Of a stretch of DNA of 59,353 nt, positions 8,928-18,786 are shown piece by piece; the first letter of the stretch is position 1, and every line of letters starts with the position of its first letter. The position numbers and the translations under genes were made by a program. The DNA lies in NCBI GenBank assembly GCA_021846965.1, contig JAJZWA010000017.1, positions 1 through 59,353 of the forward strand. Direction: 5' to 3'. This stretch comes from Pseudomonadota bacterium. Lineage in GTDB: Bacteria > Pseudomonadota > Gammaproteobacteria > Burkholderiales > Burkholderiaceae_C. The notes below the pieces were generated by a model. The model did not search any database, was not told where the DNA came from, and saw only the letters and a program-made list of their open reading frames with translations.

Positions 8928-8967
8928 CGGGCAGGGCCTGCCCGACGCCGCGGGCACGCCCGCGGCG
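8928..8967. other. Two consecutive GC hairpins between ribF and ileS
   Basis: CGGGCAGG (8928-8935) pairs with CCTGCCCG (8937-8944), and immediately after it CGCCGCGGGC (8946-8955) pairs perfectly with GCCCGCGGCG (8958-8967). Neither has a T tract. They sit about 75 bp before the ileS start. They may limit read-through or shape ileS expression; no function is shown. Confidence 0.5.
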
Positions 8968-9041
8968 CTCGCCCAAGCACCCTGCCCGTCCCACCCCGAA
9001 CCCCGGAAAAAGCCCGCGCCGACACGGCGCAACCGCATGCC

Positions 9042-11894
9042 ATGACCCATCCCGAAGCGCCCGCCAAGCCCGACTACCGCTCCACGCTGAACCTGCCCGA
9101 CACGAGTTTTCCGATGCGCGGCGACCTGCCCCGGCGCGAACCCGGCTGGGTGCAGCGCTGGCAGGAGGAAGGGGTGTACCAGCGCCTGCGCGCGGCCCGC
9201 GCGGGGCGCCCTCGCTTCGTGCTGCACGATGGCCCTCCCTATGCCAACGGCCAGATCCACATCGGCCACGCGGTCAACAAGATCCTCAAGGACATGATCG
9301 TCAAGGCCCGCCAGCTGGAGGGCTACGACGCCGTCTACGTGCCCGGCTGGGACTGCCACGGCCTGCCCATCGAGAACCAGATCGAGAAGCTCTACGGGCG
9401 CAAGCTCGGCCGCGACGAGATCCAGGCGCGCAGCCGCGCCTACGCCACCGAGCAGATCGCCGGGCAGATGGCCGATTTCAAGCGCCTGGGCGTGCTGGGC
9501 GACTGGGAGCACCCCTACCGCACCATGGATTTCGGCAATGAGGCCGACGAGATCCGCGCCCTCAAGCGCGTGGTCGAGCGCGGCTTCGTCTACCGCGGGC
9601 TCAAGCCGGTGCACTGGTGCTTCGACTGCCATTCCTCGCTGGCCGAGTTCGAGATCGAATACGCCGACAAGACCTCCCACACCCTGGACGTGGCCTTCCC
9701 CAGCGAGGATCCCGAGCGCCTGGCCGCCGCCTTCGGGCTGTCCTCCCTGCCGGCACCCGCCTTCGCGGTGATCTGGACCACCACCGCGTGGACCATTCCG
9801 GCCAACCAGGCCTTGAACCTCAACCCCGAACTCGACTACAGCCTGGTGCATACGCCGCGCGGCGTGCTGCTGCTCGCCGCGGCGCGGGTCGAGCCCTGCC
9901 TGAAGCGCTACGGCCTGGAAGGCAAGGTGCTGGCCACCGTGCGCGGCGAGGCGCTTGGTGGGCTGCGTTTTCGCCACCCGCTGGCGGCGATGCATCCCGG
10001 CTACGACCGCAGCAGCCCCGTGTACCTGGCCGAATACGCCACGGCCGACGACGGCACCGGCATCGTGCACTCCTCGCCCGCCTACGGGGTGGAGGACTTC
10101 AACTCCTGCATCGCGCACGGCATGCGCATCGAGGACGTGCTCAACCCCGTGCAGGGCGACGGCGTGTACGCCGCCGACCTGCCCCTGTTCGGCGGCCAGC
10201 AGATCTGGAGCGCCGCGCCGGCGGTGGTGCAGGCGCTGCGCGAGGCGGGCCACCTGCTGGCCACCGAGGACATCCGCCACAGCTACCCGCATTGCTGGCG
10301 CCACAAGACGCCGGTGATCTACCGCGCGGCCAGCCAGTGGTTCGTGCGCATGGACCAGGGCGAAGGGGTGTGCACGGTCGACAAGGCGCCCCGCACCCTG
10401 CGTGAGATCGCGCTGGAGGCCGTGGAACAGACCGCCTTCTACCCGGCCGGCGGCAAGGCGCGCCTGCACGACATGATCGCCGGGCGCCCCGACTGGTGCA
10501 TCTCGCGCCAGCGCGCCTGGGGCGTGCCGCTGCCCTTCCTGCTGCACAAGGCCACGGGCGAGCTGCACCCGCGCACCCTGGAGTGGCTGGATCGTGCCGC
10601 CGAACTGGTGCAGCGCGAGGGCGTGGAGGCCTGGTCGCGCCTGGACCTGCGCGACTGGCTGGGCGAGGAAGCCGAGGACTACGAAAAGTCCCAGGACATC
10701 ATCGAGGTCTGGTTCGACTCCGGCACCACCCACTGGCATGTGCTGCGCGGCAGCCATCGCGAGCAGCTGGCCTGGCCGGCCGATCTGTACCTGGAAGGCC
10801 ACGACCAGCATCGCGGCTGGTTCCACTCCTCCCTGCTCACGGGCTGCGCCATCGACGGGCGCGCGCCCTACAAGGCGCTGCTCACCCACGGCTTCACCGT
10901 GGACGGGCAGGGACGCAAGATGAGCAAGTCGGTGGGCAATGTGATCGCGCCGCAGACGGTCAGCGACAAGCTCGGCGCCGAGATCATCCGCCTATGGGTG
11001 GCTTCCACCGATTACTCGGGCGACCTGGCGATCTCCGACGCCATTCTCAAGCAGGTGGTCGAGAACTACCGGCGCGTGCGCAACACCCTGCGCTTCCTGC
11101 TGGCCAACGTGTCGGACTTCGACCCCGCCACGCAATCCGTGCCGCCGGCGCAGATGCTGGACATCGACCGCTGGATGCTGGCGCACGCCGGTGCCCTGCA
11201 GCGCGAGATCCTCGCGCACTACGCGGCCTACGAGTTCCACCCGGTGGTGGCCAGGCTGCTCGTGTTCTGCTCCGAGGATCTCGGGGGCTTCTATCTCGAC
11301 GTGCTGAAGGACCGTCTGTACACCACGAAGGCCGACAGCCCCGCGCGCCGCAGCGCGCAGACCGCGCTGTGGCATCTGGCGGCGGCCATGCTGCGCTGGA
11401 TCGCCCCCTTCCTCAGCTTCACCGCCGAGGAGGCCTGGGAACACTTCGCGCCGACCCTGGCGGAGACCCAGCGCAGCATCTTCGTGCAGACCTTCCACGA
11501 CATTCCGCGAGTCGACGACGAGCCCGAGCTGCTCGCGCGCTGGGCTCGCATCCGCGCGCTGCGCGACGAGGTCAACCGCGGCGTCGAGCAAGTGCGCGCG
11601 GAGGGACGCCTGGGCTCGTCGCTGCAGGCTTGGGTGGAACTCGGCCTGGCCGAGGCGGACCTGCGACTGCTGGCCGGCCTGGGCGAGGAGGCACGCTTCG
11701 CCTTCATCGTCTCCAAACTGGAACTGCGCGCGGCCGACACCACGCAGCTGCGGGTGAGGCCGGCCGAGGCCGCCAAGTGCGAGCGCTGCTGGCACTGGGT
11801 GGAGGACGTCGGCGCCGACGCCGCGCATCCGGGTCTGTGCGGGCGTTGCGCGAGCAACCTGTACGGGCAGGGCGAGGTGCGGCACCATGTCTGA
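9042..11894 (+). CDS. ileS: Isoleucyl-tRNA synthetase
   Basis: A 950-residue class I synthetase that charges tRNA-Ile. The HIGH motif appears as [16 protein letters not shown] near residue 70, the CP1 editing domain carries [16 protein letters not shown] near 250, and KMSKS is [13 protein letters not shown] near 625. The C-terminal zinc finger has [12 protein letters not shown] and [10 protein letters not shown]. The arrangement and length match the bacterial IleS1 (mupirocin-sensitive) class. The ATG at 9042 ([19 protein letters not shown]) matches the family N-terminus. Its last 8 bp overlap lspA, suggesting translational coupling. Confidence 0.97.
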   Translation: MTHPEAPAKPDYRSTLNLPDTSFPMRGDLPRREPGWVQRWQEEGVYQRLRAARAGRPRFVLHDGPPYANGQIHIGHAVNKILKDMIVKARQLEGYDAVYVPGWDCHGLPIENQIEKLYGRKLGRDEIQARSRAYATEQIAGQMADFKRLGVLGDWEHPYRTMDFGNEADEIRALKRVVERGFVYRGLKPVHWCFDCHSSLAEFEIEYADKTSHTLDVAFPSEDPERLAAAFGLSSLPAPAFAVIWTTTAWTIPANQALNLNPELDYSLVHTPRGVLLLAAARVEPCLKRYGLEGKVLATVRGEALGGLRFRHPLAAMHPGYDRSSPVYLAEYATADDGTGIVHSSPAYGVEDFNSCIAHGMRIEDVLNPVQGDGVYAADLPLFGGQQIWSAAPAVVQALREAGHLLATEDIRHSYPHCWRHKTPVIYRAASQWFVRMDQGEGVCTVDKAPRTLREIALEAVEQTAFYPAGGKARLHDMIAGRPDWCISRQRAWGVPLPFLLHKATGELHPRTLEWLDRAAELVQREGVEAWSRLDLRDWLGEEAEDYEKSQDIIEVWFDSGTTHWHVLRGSHREQLAWPADLYLEGHDQHRGWFHSSLLTGCAIDGRAPYKALLTHGFTVDGQGRKMSKSVGNVIAPQTVSDKLGAEIIRLWVASTDYSGDLAISDAILKQVVENYRRVRNTLRFLLANVSDFDPATQSVPPAQMLDIDRWMLAHAGALQREILAHYAAYEFHPVVARLLVFCSEDLGGFYLDVLKDRLYTTKADSPARRSAQTALWHLAAAMLRWIAPFLSFTAEEAWEHFAPTLAETQRSIFVQTFHDIPRVDDEPELLARWARIRALRDEVNRGVEQVRAEGRLGSSLQAWVELGLAEADLRLLAGLGEEARFAFIVSKLELRAADTTQLRVRPAEAAKCERCWHWVEDVGADAAHPGLCGRCASNLYGQGEVRHHV

Positions 11895-12417
11895 GTCCTC
11901 GCTCGCGCCGCAGCGCCGCCACCCGCCATCCTGGGCGTGGCTGCTGCTGGCCCTGGCGGTGCTGGCCCTGGACCAGTTCAGCAAATGGCTGGTGGCGCGG
12001 GAGTTGCCGCTGGATGCCTCGATCCCCGTCACCGGATTCTTCAACCTGGTGCACATCGAGAACCCTGGCGCGGCCTTTTCCTTCCTCGCCGCGCAGTCCG
12101 GCTGGCAGCGCTGGCTGTTCACCGCGCTGGGCCTGGGGGCCTCGCTGCTGATCGTCGGGGTGCTGTTGCGCCGGCGTCGCCGCCCCCTGCTCGGCCTGGC
12201 CCTGGCCCTGATTCTGGGCGGGGCGCTGGGCAACGTCGCCGATCGCCTGCTGTGGGGCCACGTGACCGATTTTCTCGATTTCTACCTGCGCACGGCGTCA
12301 GGCTCCTGGCACTGGCCGGCCTTCAACCTCGCCGACACCTCGATCTTCCTCGGTGCCGTGAGCCTGCTGATCGACGAGCAGCGCGAAGCGCGCCGCCGCG
12401 CCTCGCGCCCAGGGTAG
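11887..12417 (+). CDS. lspA: Lipoprotein signal peptidase (signal peptidase II)
   Basis: An inner-membrane aspartic protease that removes signal peptides from prolipoproteins after diacylglyceryl transfer. The 176-residue protein has four hydrophobic segments and the catalytic aspartates in [22 protein letters not shown] (near residue 125) and FNLADTSIF (near 150), plus [11 protein letters not shown]. The start overlaps the ileS stop by 8 bp, as in many proteobacteria. One natural client in this window would be the small lipoprotein encoded at 55893. Confidence 0.97.
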   Translation: MSESSLAPQRRHPPSWAWLLLALAVLALDQFSKWLVARELPLDASIPVTGFFNLVHIENPGAAFSFLAAQSGWQRWLFTALGLGASLLIVGVLLRRRRRPLLGLALALILGGALGNVADRLLWGHVTDFLDFYLRTASGSWHWPAFNLADTSIFLGAVSLLIDEQREARRRASRPG

Positions 12418-12433
12418 ACCCGGCCTTGCGGGG

Positions 12434-12453
12434 AACCCCCGGGGGTTATAACC
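12434..12453. repeat. Two overlapping palindromes between lspA and the DUF2189 gene
   Basis: AACCCCCGGGGGTT (12434-12447) is a perfect 14-bp palindrome whose right end overlaps a second perfect palindrome, GGTTATAACC (12444-12453). They lie 44 bp before the next start codon. An operator or a 3'-end structure are both possible. Confidence 0.45.
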
Positions 12454-12496
12454 TTGCGCCCATCATGGTTGTATCCAGACATGACGGGCCCCGCAC

Positions 12497-13297
12497 ATGA
12501 CCCCCGAGGAAGCCAGGCGCCATCCCTTGGCCCAAGCAGCATCCGCGCGCGTGAGCGTCTGCACGCTGGGCTGGCGCGATCCCCTGCGCTGGCTGGCCGC
12601 GGGGGCTCGCGACATGCGCTCCTGCCCCGCGCTCAGCCTGGGCTACGGAACCCTGTTCACCCTCGTCGCCTGGGGGCTGGGACTGAGCCTGCGCAGCCAC
12701 CCGCAATACGCGCTGCTGCTGGCCAGCGGGGTCATGCTGCTCGGTCCGGCGCTGACCATGGGCTTGATCCAGGCCAGCCGCAGCTGCGAGGCGGGGCGGC
12801 GTCCGCGGCTTCGCCCCTGCCTCGTGTGCTGGTGGCCGGCGCGCTCCAGCGTGGCCCTGTTCGCCGGCCTGCTGCTGGTGCTGGAACTGCTGTGGGCACG
12901 CAGCGCCCTGATCGTGTTCGCCCTGTTCGCCGATGCCATGGCGCCCGAGCCCACGCTGTCGGGCATGCTGATGGATCCTGCCAACCTGCCCTTTCTCGCG
13001 GCCTATGGCGCCATCGGCGCCCTGTTCGCCGCGATTGCCTTCGCCTGCAGCGTGATCGCCGTGCCCATGCTGCTGGACCGCCCTGTGGATGCCATCACCG
13101 CCGCGCTGACCAGCGTGCGTGCCTGCCTCGAGCATCCCTGGGTGCTGATGCTGTGGGGCGCGCTGCTGACCCTGCTCACCGTGCTGGCGCTGCTGCCCGC
13201 GGGCCTGGGGCTGCTGGTGGTCGGCCCGCTGCTCGGGCATGCCAGCTGGCATGCCTACCGCGGCATCCTGTGCCCGGCCAGCGCCCCGGCACCCTGA
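12497..13297 (+). CDS. DUF2189 family integral membrane protein
   Basis: A 266-residue polytopic membrane protein with about six hydrophobic segments. It resembles the DUF2189 (COG5473) family: an N-terminal WRDPLRWLAAGARDMR amphipathic block, then SLGYGTLFTLVAW, LGPALTMGLIQASR, and near the C-terminus LLVVGPLLGHASWHAYR. Function is unknown; in other bacteria members lie near respiratory or lspA-type genes without proven roles. It follows lspA by 79 bp on the same strand and converges with the quinone reductase gene. Confidence 0.8.
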   Translation: MTPEEARRHPLAQAASARVSVCTLGWRDPLRWLAAGARDMRSCPALSLGYGTLFTLVAWGLGLSLRSHPQYALLLASGVMLLGPALTMGLIQASRSCEAGRRPRLRPCLVCWWPARSSVALFAGLLLVLELLWARSALIVFALFADAMAPEPTLSGMLMDPANLPFLAAYGAIGALFAAIAFACSVIAVPMLLDRPVDAITAALTSVRACLEHPWVLMLWGALLTLLTVLALLPAGLGLLVVGPLLGHASWHAYRGILCPASAPAP

Positions 13298-13332
13298 GCA
13301 GGCATCGAGGCCGTGGCGGCCGGCGCCGGGCC

Positions 13333-14307
13333 TCAGGGCTGCAGCACGATGCTGCCGGTGGTCGCGCGGCCTTCCAGCGCCCGGTGCGCCTCGGCGGCGT
13401 CGCGCAGCGCATAGCGCTGGCCGATCAGCGGGCGCACCTTGCCCGACAGCACGACGTCGAACAGTTCGGCGGCCATCTCGAGCTGGGTGGCGCGGTCGGC
13501 CAGGTGGGTCATCAGGGTCGGGCGGGTCACGTACAGCGAACCGCGCGCCGCCAGATCGCCCAGGGTGACCGGCGGCACGGGGCCCGAGGCATTGCCGAAA
13601 CTGACCATCAGCCCGAAGGGCTGCAGGCAGCCCAGCGAGCGCTCCCAGGTATCGCGACCCACCGAGTCGTAGACCACCGCGACGCCCTGGCCGGCCGTGA
13701 GTTCGCGGACCCGCGAGACCAGATCCTCGCTGCGGTAGTTGATGCAATGCGCATAGCCGTTGCGCAAGGCCAGGCGGCACTTCTCGTCGCTGCCGGCGGT
13801 TCCGATGAGCTGCACACCCAGGGCCCTGGCCCATTGCCCGGCGATCAGGCCCACGCCACCCGCGGCCGCGTGGAACAGCGCGGTGTCGCCGGCCTGCAGG
13901 CGTCGCGTGCGGCGCAGCAGGAATTGCGCGGTCAGGCCCTTGAGCATCATGGCCGCCGCGGTGTCGAATTCGATGCCGTCGGGAAGCTTCACCAGCACGC
14001 GCGCAGGCATCACGCGCGCCTGCGCATAGGCCCCGGTCGGCCCATGGCAGTAGGCCACGCGATCGCCCTCGCGGAACTCGCTGACCCCCTCGCCCACCGC
14101 CTCCACCACGCCAGCCCCCTCCAGGCCGATGCCGGCCGGGAGTTGCAGCGGGTACAGCCCCGTGCGGTGGTAGACGTCGATGAAATTCACGCCGACCGCG
14201 GCGTTGCGCACCCGCACCTCGCCCGCGCCAGGCTCGCCCGCCTGGACCGGCTGCCACTGCAGCACCTCCGGGCCGCCGGTGCGCTCGATGCGAATCGCAT
14301 GGTTCAT
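13333..14307 (-). CDS. NADPH:quinone oxidoreductase (zinc-independent MDR family)
   Basis: A 324-residue medium-chain dehydrogenase/reductase of the QorA type, which reduces quinones with NADPH in one-electron steps. It starts MNHAIRIERTGGPEVLQ, has GVNFIDVYHRTGLYPLQLPAGIGLEGAG near residue 45, the Rossmann glycine motif AAAGGVGLIAGQWARALG near 145, and lacks the structural-zinc cysteine cluster of alcohol dehydrogenases. The ATG at 14307 is preferred to one 18 codons upstream. It is divergent from the response regulator gene (125-bp gap). Confidence 0.9.
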   Translation of the reverse strand: MNHAIRIERTGGPEVLQWQPVQAGEPGAGEVRVRNAAVGVNFIDVYHRTGLYPLQLPAGIGLEGAGVVEAVGEGVSEFREGDRVAYCHGPTGAYAQARVMPARVLVKLPDGIEFDTAAAMMLKGLTAQFLLRRTRRLQAGDTALFHAAAGGVGLIAGQWARALGVQLIGTAGSDEKCRLALRNGYAHCINYRSEDLVSRVRELTAGQGVAVVYDSVGRDTWERSLGCLQPFGLMVSFGNASGPVPPVTLGDLAARGSLYVTRPTLMTHLADRATQLEMAAELFDVVLSGKVRPLIGQRYALRDAAEAHRALEGRATTGSIVLQP

Positions 14308-14432
14308 GGTCGTCTCCGTTGTCCCTGGTTTCATTCGCGCCACCCCCGCGGGCCCGCGCACGGGGAATAATTGTGCCCATTCCGGCGTGCGCCTGCATGC
14401 CCGCCCCAGCCCGCAACCCTGGAACCCGCCCG

Positions 14433-15119
14433 ATGCGACTGCTGCTGGTCGAAGACGACATGATGATCGGCGAAAGCGCGCTCGACGCGCTGCGCGCCGA
14501 GGGCTACGCCGTGGACTGGGTGCGCGACGGCCGCGCCGCCGACGCCGCCTGGAGCACCGAGCACTACGATCTGGTGCTGCTCGACCTGGGGCTCCCGGCG
14601 CGCGACGGCCTGCAGGTGCTCAAGGCCGCGCGCGAGCGCCACGACGCGACGCCGGTGCTCATCGTCACCGCCCGCGACTCGATCGACGAGCGCATCCGCG
14701 GGCTCGACGCGGGCGCCGACGACTACCTGCTCAAACCCTACGATCTCAACGAACTGCAGGCGCGCATCCGCGCGCTGCTGCGGCGCGCCGCCGGGCGCGC
14801 CGAGCCCGCGCTGAGCCACGGCGGCGTGTGCCTCAACCCGGCCACGCGCGAAGCCACGCTGCACGGGCAGCCGCTGGTGCTGTCGCAACGGGAATGGGCC
14901 GTGCTGGAGGCGCTGATGCGCCGCCCCGGGGTGATCCTGTCGCGCGCGCAACTGGAGGAAAAGCTCTACGGCTGGAAGGACGAGATCTCCAGCAATGCCG
15001 TCGAGGTCTACGTGCACAGCCTGCGCAAGAAGCTGGGAGCCGAGTTCATCCGCAACATCCGCGGCATGGGTTACGTGCTGGCCCGCGAGCACGACGCCGG
15101 CGCGGGGGAAAGCGCGTGA
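14433..15119 (+). CDS. OmpR-family response regulator (QseB/TctD-like)
   Basis: A 228-residue DNA-binding response regulator. The receiver domain (about 1-115) has the acidic pair ED at residues 7-8, the phosphoacceptor aspartate in DLVLLDLGLPARDG near 51, the threonine in IVTARD and the lysine in LLKPYD. The C-terminal winged helix (about 130-220) has LSQREWAVLEALMRRPG and VEVYVHSLRKKLG with the final IRGMGYVL strand. Start and length match QseB/PmrA-type regulators. Its stop overlaps the kinase GTG start in a GTGA junction. Target genes are unknown. Confidence 0.93.
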   Translation: MRLLLVEDDMMIGESALDALRAEGYAVDWVRDGRAADAAWSTEHYDLVLLDLGLPARDGLQVLKAARERHDATPVLIVTARDSIDERIRGLDAGADDYLLKPYDLNELQARIRALLRRAAGRAEPALSHGGVCLNPATREATLHGQPLVLSQREWAVLEALMRRPGVILSRAQLEEKLYGWKDEISSNAVEVYVHSLRKKLGAEFIRNIRGMGYVLAREHDAGAGESA

Positions 15120-16420
15120 AGTCGCTGCGCGCCAAGCTGCTGGTGCTGCTGACCGCGGCGGTCCTGACCGCCGCGCTGGTGCAGGCCTTCGCGGTATTCC
15201 GCAACGCCATGCGGGAGGCCGACGCCGTGTTCGATTACCACCTGCAGCAGATCGCGCTCTCGCTGGCCACGGGGGAACTCGGCCTGCCGGGATTCGGCCC
15301 CAGGAGCCACGCCCGCGACGACCTGGACTATGTGTTCCAGGTCTGGGCACCCGACGGCCAGCGCATCTACGTCTCCCGCCCGCGCGTGGAATTGCCCGAC
15401 CAGGCCGTGCTGGGCTACGCCAACGTGGCGGTGAACGGGCAGAACTGGCGCGTGTTCTCGATGCAGGCGGGGGGCCGCACCATCCAGGTGGCGCAGCCCC
15501 TGCTCAGCCGGCGCGCACTGGCGCTGACCTTCGCGCTCAATTCGGTATGGCCGATGCTGCTGATCGTGCCCCTGCTGCTGCTGGTGGTCGCCTGGGTGGT
15601 TCGCCGATCGCTGGCTCCGCTGCGCGCGCTATCCACGGAACTGGAAAATCGCGCCGCCACCTCCTTCGACCCGCTGGACCCCGGGGCCGCCATGCTGGAG
15701 ATGCGCCCGGTGGTGCGGGCGATGAACGGCCTGTTCGCGCGTACCCGGCAGGCCTTCGATGCGCAACAGATGTTCGTGGCCGACGCTGCGCACGAATTGC
15801 GTTCTCCGCTGGCGGCCCTGAAGCTGCAATTGCAAATGCTCGAACGCGCCCCGGACGACTCGACCCGGCGCCTGGCCGCGCAACGCCTGGACTCCGGCAT
15901 CGACCGCGCCACCCACCTCGTCGAGCAGTTGCTGGCACTGGCGCGCGCCGACTCGGGCGGGCGCGAGGCGCCGGCGCCGGTCTCCCTGACCGAGGCGGCC
16001 CGGCAGGCCGTGGCCGATACCCTGGACCTGGCGCAGGCACGGGGCATCGACGCCGGACTGGAACAGGCCGAGGAACTCACCGTGCTGGCGCCTCCGCAAG
16101 GCTTGCGCATGCTGGCGCGCAACCTGGTGGACAACGCGGTGCGCTACAGCCCGCGCGGCGCGCGCGTGGACGTGCGGGTGCACGCCCAGGACGGCAAGGC
16201 CCTGCTGGAGGTGGACGATTCCGGCCCCGGCATCCCGGTCGCCGAAAGGCCGCGGGTGTTCGACCGCTTCTACCGCCGCGCCGACGCTCCTCCCGGAGGC
16301 AGCGGACTGGGTCTGGCCATCGTGCGCAGCGTGGCCGAGCGCAGCCACGCGAGCGTGGAACTGCTGGACTCTCCCCTTGGTGGACTGCGCGTGCGCGTGA
16401 GCTTCTCGCGGCAGGTCTGA
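15116..16420 (+). CDS. Sensor histidine kinase (QseC/TctE-like)
   Basis: A 434-residue inner-membrane kinase, partner of the adjacent regulator. One transmembrane helix spans about residues 8-28, a periplasmic sensor region follows, and a second helix spans about 145-165. The H-box is ADAAHELRSPLAAL near residue 225, the N-box NLVDNAVRYSPRG, and the ATP-lid motifs DSGPGIP and GSGLGLAIVRS. The start is GTG at 15116, overlapping the regulator stop by 4 bp, which implies translational coupling. The sensed signal cannot be inferred from sequence. Confidence 0.93.
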   Translation: MKSLRAKLLVLLTAAVLTAALVQAFAVFRNAMREADAVFDYHLQQIALSLATGELGLPGFGPRSHARDDLDYVFQVWAPDGQRIYVSRPRVELPDQAVLGYANVAVNGQNWRVFSMQAGGRTIQVAQPLLSRRALALTFALNSVWPMLLIVPLLLLVVAWVVRRSLAPLRALSTELENRAATSFDPLDPGAAMLEMRPVVRAMNGLFARTRQAFDAQQMFVADAAHELRSPLAALKLQLQMLERAPDDSTRRLAAQRLDSGIDRATHLVEQLLALARADSGGREAPAPVSLTEAARQAVADTLDLAQARGIDAGLEQAEELTVLAPPQGLRMLARNLVDNAVRYSPRGARVDVRVHAQDGKALLEVDDSGPGIPVAERPRVFDRFYRRADAPPGGSGLGLAIVRSVAERSHASVELLDSPLGGLRVRVSFSRQV

Positions 16421-16430
16421 GGCTTGCGGG

Positions 16431-16449
16431 GCCGGATGCCCGATCCGGC
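16431..16449. terminator. GC hairpin between convergent sensor kinase and lysC
   Basis: GCCGGAT (16431-16437) and ATCCGGC (16443-16449) form a perfect seven-base stem with loop GCCCG, in the 35-bp gap between two convergent stops. There is no T tract. Confidence 0.4.
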
Positions 16450-16455
16450 CTGCGC

Positions 16456-17715
16456 TCAGGCGTTCTGCGGCGCGTCCAGGTCGAAGGCGCGGTGCAGCGC
16501 GCGCACCGCCAGTTCCAGGTACTTCTCGTCGATCAGCACCGACACCTTGATCTCCGAGGTGGAGATCATCTGGATGTTGATGCCCTCCTCCGAGAGGGTG
16601 CGGAACATGGTGCTGGCCACGCCGGCATGGGAGCGCATTCCCACGCCGACGATCGAGACCTTGCAGGACTTGGGATCGCCCAGCACGTCCTTCGCGCCGA
16701 TATGCCCCTGCACCTCGTTCTTCAGGATCGCCAGCGCGCGCGCATAGTCGTTGCGCCCGACGGTGAAGGAGAAATCGGTGAACCCGGCCACGCTCTGGTT
16801 CTGCACGATCATGTCGACTTCGATGTTCGCCTGTCCCACCGCGCTGAGGATCTGGTAGGCGATGCCCGGGCGATCGGGCACGCCGACCACCGTGATCTTG
16901 GCCTCGTCGCGCGCGAAGGCGATGCCGGAAACGACGGCACGTTCCATGTTCTGGTCCTCTTCGAAAGTGATCAGTGTGCCGCTGCGCATCTCCTGCTCCA
17001 GCGGAATGTCCCACGGCGTCAGGCTGGACAGCACGCGCAGGCGAACGCGGTACTTGCCCGCGAACTCCACCGAGCGGATCTGCAGCACCTTCGATCCCAG
17101 GCTGGCCATCTCCAGCATTTCCTCGAAGGTGATCGAGGGCAGCTTCGAGGCCTCCGGCACGACCCGCGGATCGGTCGTGTACACCCCGTCGACGTCGGTG
17201 TAGATCTGGCATTCGTCGGCGCCCAGCGCCGCCGCCAGGGCCACGCCCGAGGTGTCCGATCCGCCACGGCCGAGCGTGGTGATGTTGCCCTGCCCATCCA
17301 TGCCCTGGAAGCCGGCGACGACCACGATCATGCCCTGGTCCAGATCGGCGCGGATGCGCTGCTGGTCGATGGACTCGATGCGCGCCTTGGTGAATGCGCT
17401 GTCGGTGTGCACCCCCACCTGGAAGCCGGTGTAGCTGCGCGCGGGCTGGCCCATGGACTTGAGCGCCATCGCCAGCAAGCCGATGGTCACCTGTTCGCCC
17501 GTCGAGGCCACCACGTCCAGCTCGCGCGGATCCGGCTCGGGCTGGACTTCGCGCGCCAGCGCGATCAGTCGGTTGGTCTCCCCCGACATCGCCGAGACGA
17601 CGACCACGACCTGGTTGCCGGCTTCGGCCCATTTGATGGCGCGCCGGGCGACGTTCTTGATGCGTTCGACGGAACCAACCGAAGTTCCGCCGTATTTCTG
17701 GACAATGAGCGCCAT
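16456..17715 (-). CDS. lysC: Aspartate kinase
   Basis: Phosphorylates aspartate, the entry step to lysine, threonine, methionine and diaminopimelate. The 419-residue protein opens MALIVQKYGGTSVGS, has the kinase motifs STGEQVTIGLLAMAL near residue 70 and LGRGGSDTSGVALAAALGA near 150, and carries two C-terminal ACT regulatory domains (about 265-335 and 345-415; VVGVPDRPGIAYQIL and IVGVGMRSHAGVASTMF). The ACT domains imply amino-acid feedback control. It is the last gene of a minus-strand series cysS-alkA-accA-tilS-lysC, 61 bp after tilS. Confidence 0.97.
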   Translation of the reverse strand: MALIVQKYGGTSVGSVERIKNVARRAIKWAEAGNQVVVVVSAMSGETNRLIALAREVQPEPDPRELDVVASTGEQVTIGLLAMALKSMGQPARSYTGFQVGVHTDSAFTKARIESIDQQRIRADLDQGMIVVVAGFQGMDGQGNITTLGRGGSDTSGVALAAALGADECQIYTDVDGVYTTDPRVVPEASKLPSITFEEMLEMASLGSKVLQIRSVEFAGKYRVRLRVLSSLTPWDIPLEQEMRSGTLITFEEDQNMERAVVSGIAFARDEAKITVVGVPDRPGIAYQILSAVGQANIEVDMIVQNQSVAGFTDFSFTVGRNDYARALAILKNEVQGHIGAKDVLGDPKSCKVSIVGVGMRSHAGVASTMFRTLSEEGINIQMISTSEIKVSVLIDEKYLELAVRALHRAFDLDAPQNA

Positions 17716-17776
17716 GATGGAACGATGATGGGGCGCGACCCGCCGCGTGGGTCGCGACGACGCAAAAAGCTGAGGA

Positions 17777-18730
17777 TTATAGGGCTGCCGAAGCGCCCGG
17801 CTCGCAGCGCAGCCAGCCGGAGTCGCGCCACAGGCGCGCGTGGCCGATCCCCACGAGCACCGCGGCGTCGGCCGGCGCCTCGATCTGGCGCAACAGGTTG
17901 TCGATCTGCGCCGCGTTGCTGCGCAGCCCGAGTTCGCTCAGCCAGGCCCGCAGCACCTCGGCGCGTCTCGGGGCTTCCCAGGCAGCCAGCCGCGCCAGGC
18001 GCAGCCCGTGCTCGCCGCGGCAGTCCCGCAGGTCCCGGGCAGCCTGTTCGCGCACATGCCCTGCCGTCTGCGCGCACAGCGCCGCACTGCGCCCCAGGGT
18101 CCGGCGCCAGGCGGGTTCGAGCCGCTCGAGCACGGGCAGCAGTTCGCCGCGAATGCGGCCGCGGCGCAGCGCCGGGTCCTCGTTCATGGGATCGCGCACA
18201 TAGGGCACGCCGGCGGCGTCCAGCTCCGCACGCAGGCGGGGCGCCGGACATTCCAGCAAGGGGCGCCCCAGCCAAACCCCCGCGCGCTGCGCCACCGGCG
18301 GCATCGCCGCCAGCCCGGCGGGGCCGGCTCCGCGCAACAGGGCCAGCAGCAGACTCTCGGCCTGATCGTCGGCATGGTGCCCCAGCAGCAACCAGGCACA
18401 GCCCAGATCGCGCGCGGCGCGCGCCAGCGCGGCATGGCGCGCCACGCGCGCCTGCTCCTCCACACTGTCACCGCGGGCGCGGCGCACCTGCACGTTCAGG
18501 ACATGGCAGGCCAGGCCCCATGCCGCGCAACGAGCCCGCGCATGCGCGGCGAAATCGTCGGCCGCCGCCTGCAATCCGTGGTGCACGTGCAGCGCATGCA
18601 CGGCGCGCTGCGGCCATACGCGCAGCGCGGCCAGCAACAAGGCGGTGGAATCGGCGCCACCGCTGAACGCCACGGCCAGCGGCTGCGCCGGATCGGCCAG
18701 CGCGGAACCCGGGGTGCCCGCCGGCTGCAT
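17777..18730 (-). CDS. tilS: tRNA(Ile)-lysidine synthase
   Basis: Modifies C34 of the CAU-anticodon tRNA-Ile to lysidine, converting its specificity from Met to Ile codons. The PP-loop ATP-binding motif AFSGGADSTALL lies near residue 20, with HVHHGLQ and LLGHHADDQAES following. Downstream is RGRIRGELLPVLE, then the TilS substrate-binding domain. The ATG at 18730 gives 317 residues; an in-frame GTG at 18757 would add nine residues (VAALRRFVR) and is also plausible. The upstream neighbour accA stops at 18787, so both fit the gap. Confidence 0.93.
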   Translation of the reverse strand: MQPAGTPGSALADPAQPLAVAFSGGADSTALLLAALRVWPQRAVHALHVHHGLQAAADDFAAHARARCAAWGLACHVLNVQVRRARGDSVEEQARVARHAALARAARDLGCAWLLLGHHADDQAESLLLALLRGAGPAGLAAMPPVAQRAGVWLGRPLLECPAPRLRAELDAAGVPYVRDPMNEDPALRRGRIRGELLPVLERLEPAWRRTLGRSAALCAQTAGHVREQAARDLRDCRGEHGLRLARLAAWEAPRRAEVLRAWLSELGLRSNAAQIDNLLRQIEAPADAAVLVGIGHARLWRDSGWLRCEPGASAAL

Positions 18731-18786
18731 GCGCACGAAACGGCGCAGCGCGGCCACCGCGCTGCGCGTGGCCGCCGGCGGCGGCC

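Noticed and set aside
8811..10889. Long minus-strand open frame of about 690 codons opposite ribF/ileS
   Set aside because: It is antisense to unmistakable ribF and ileS coding sequence. In DNA this GC-rich such mirror frames are expected, and its translation is an Ala/Gly/His/Gln-rich string with no family motif.
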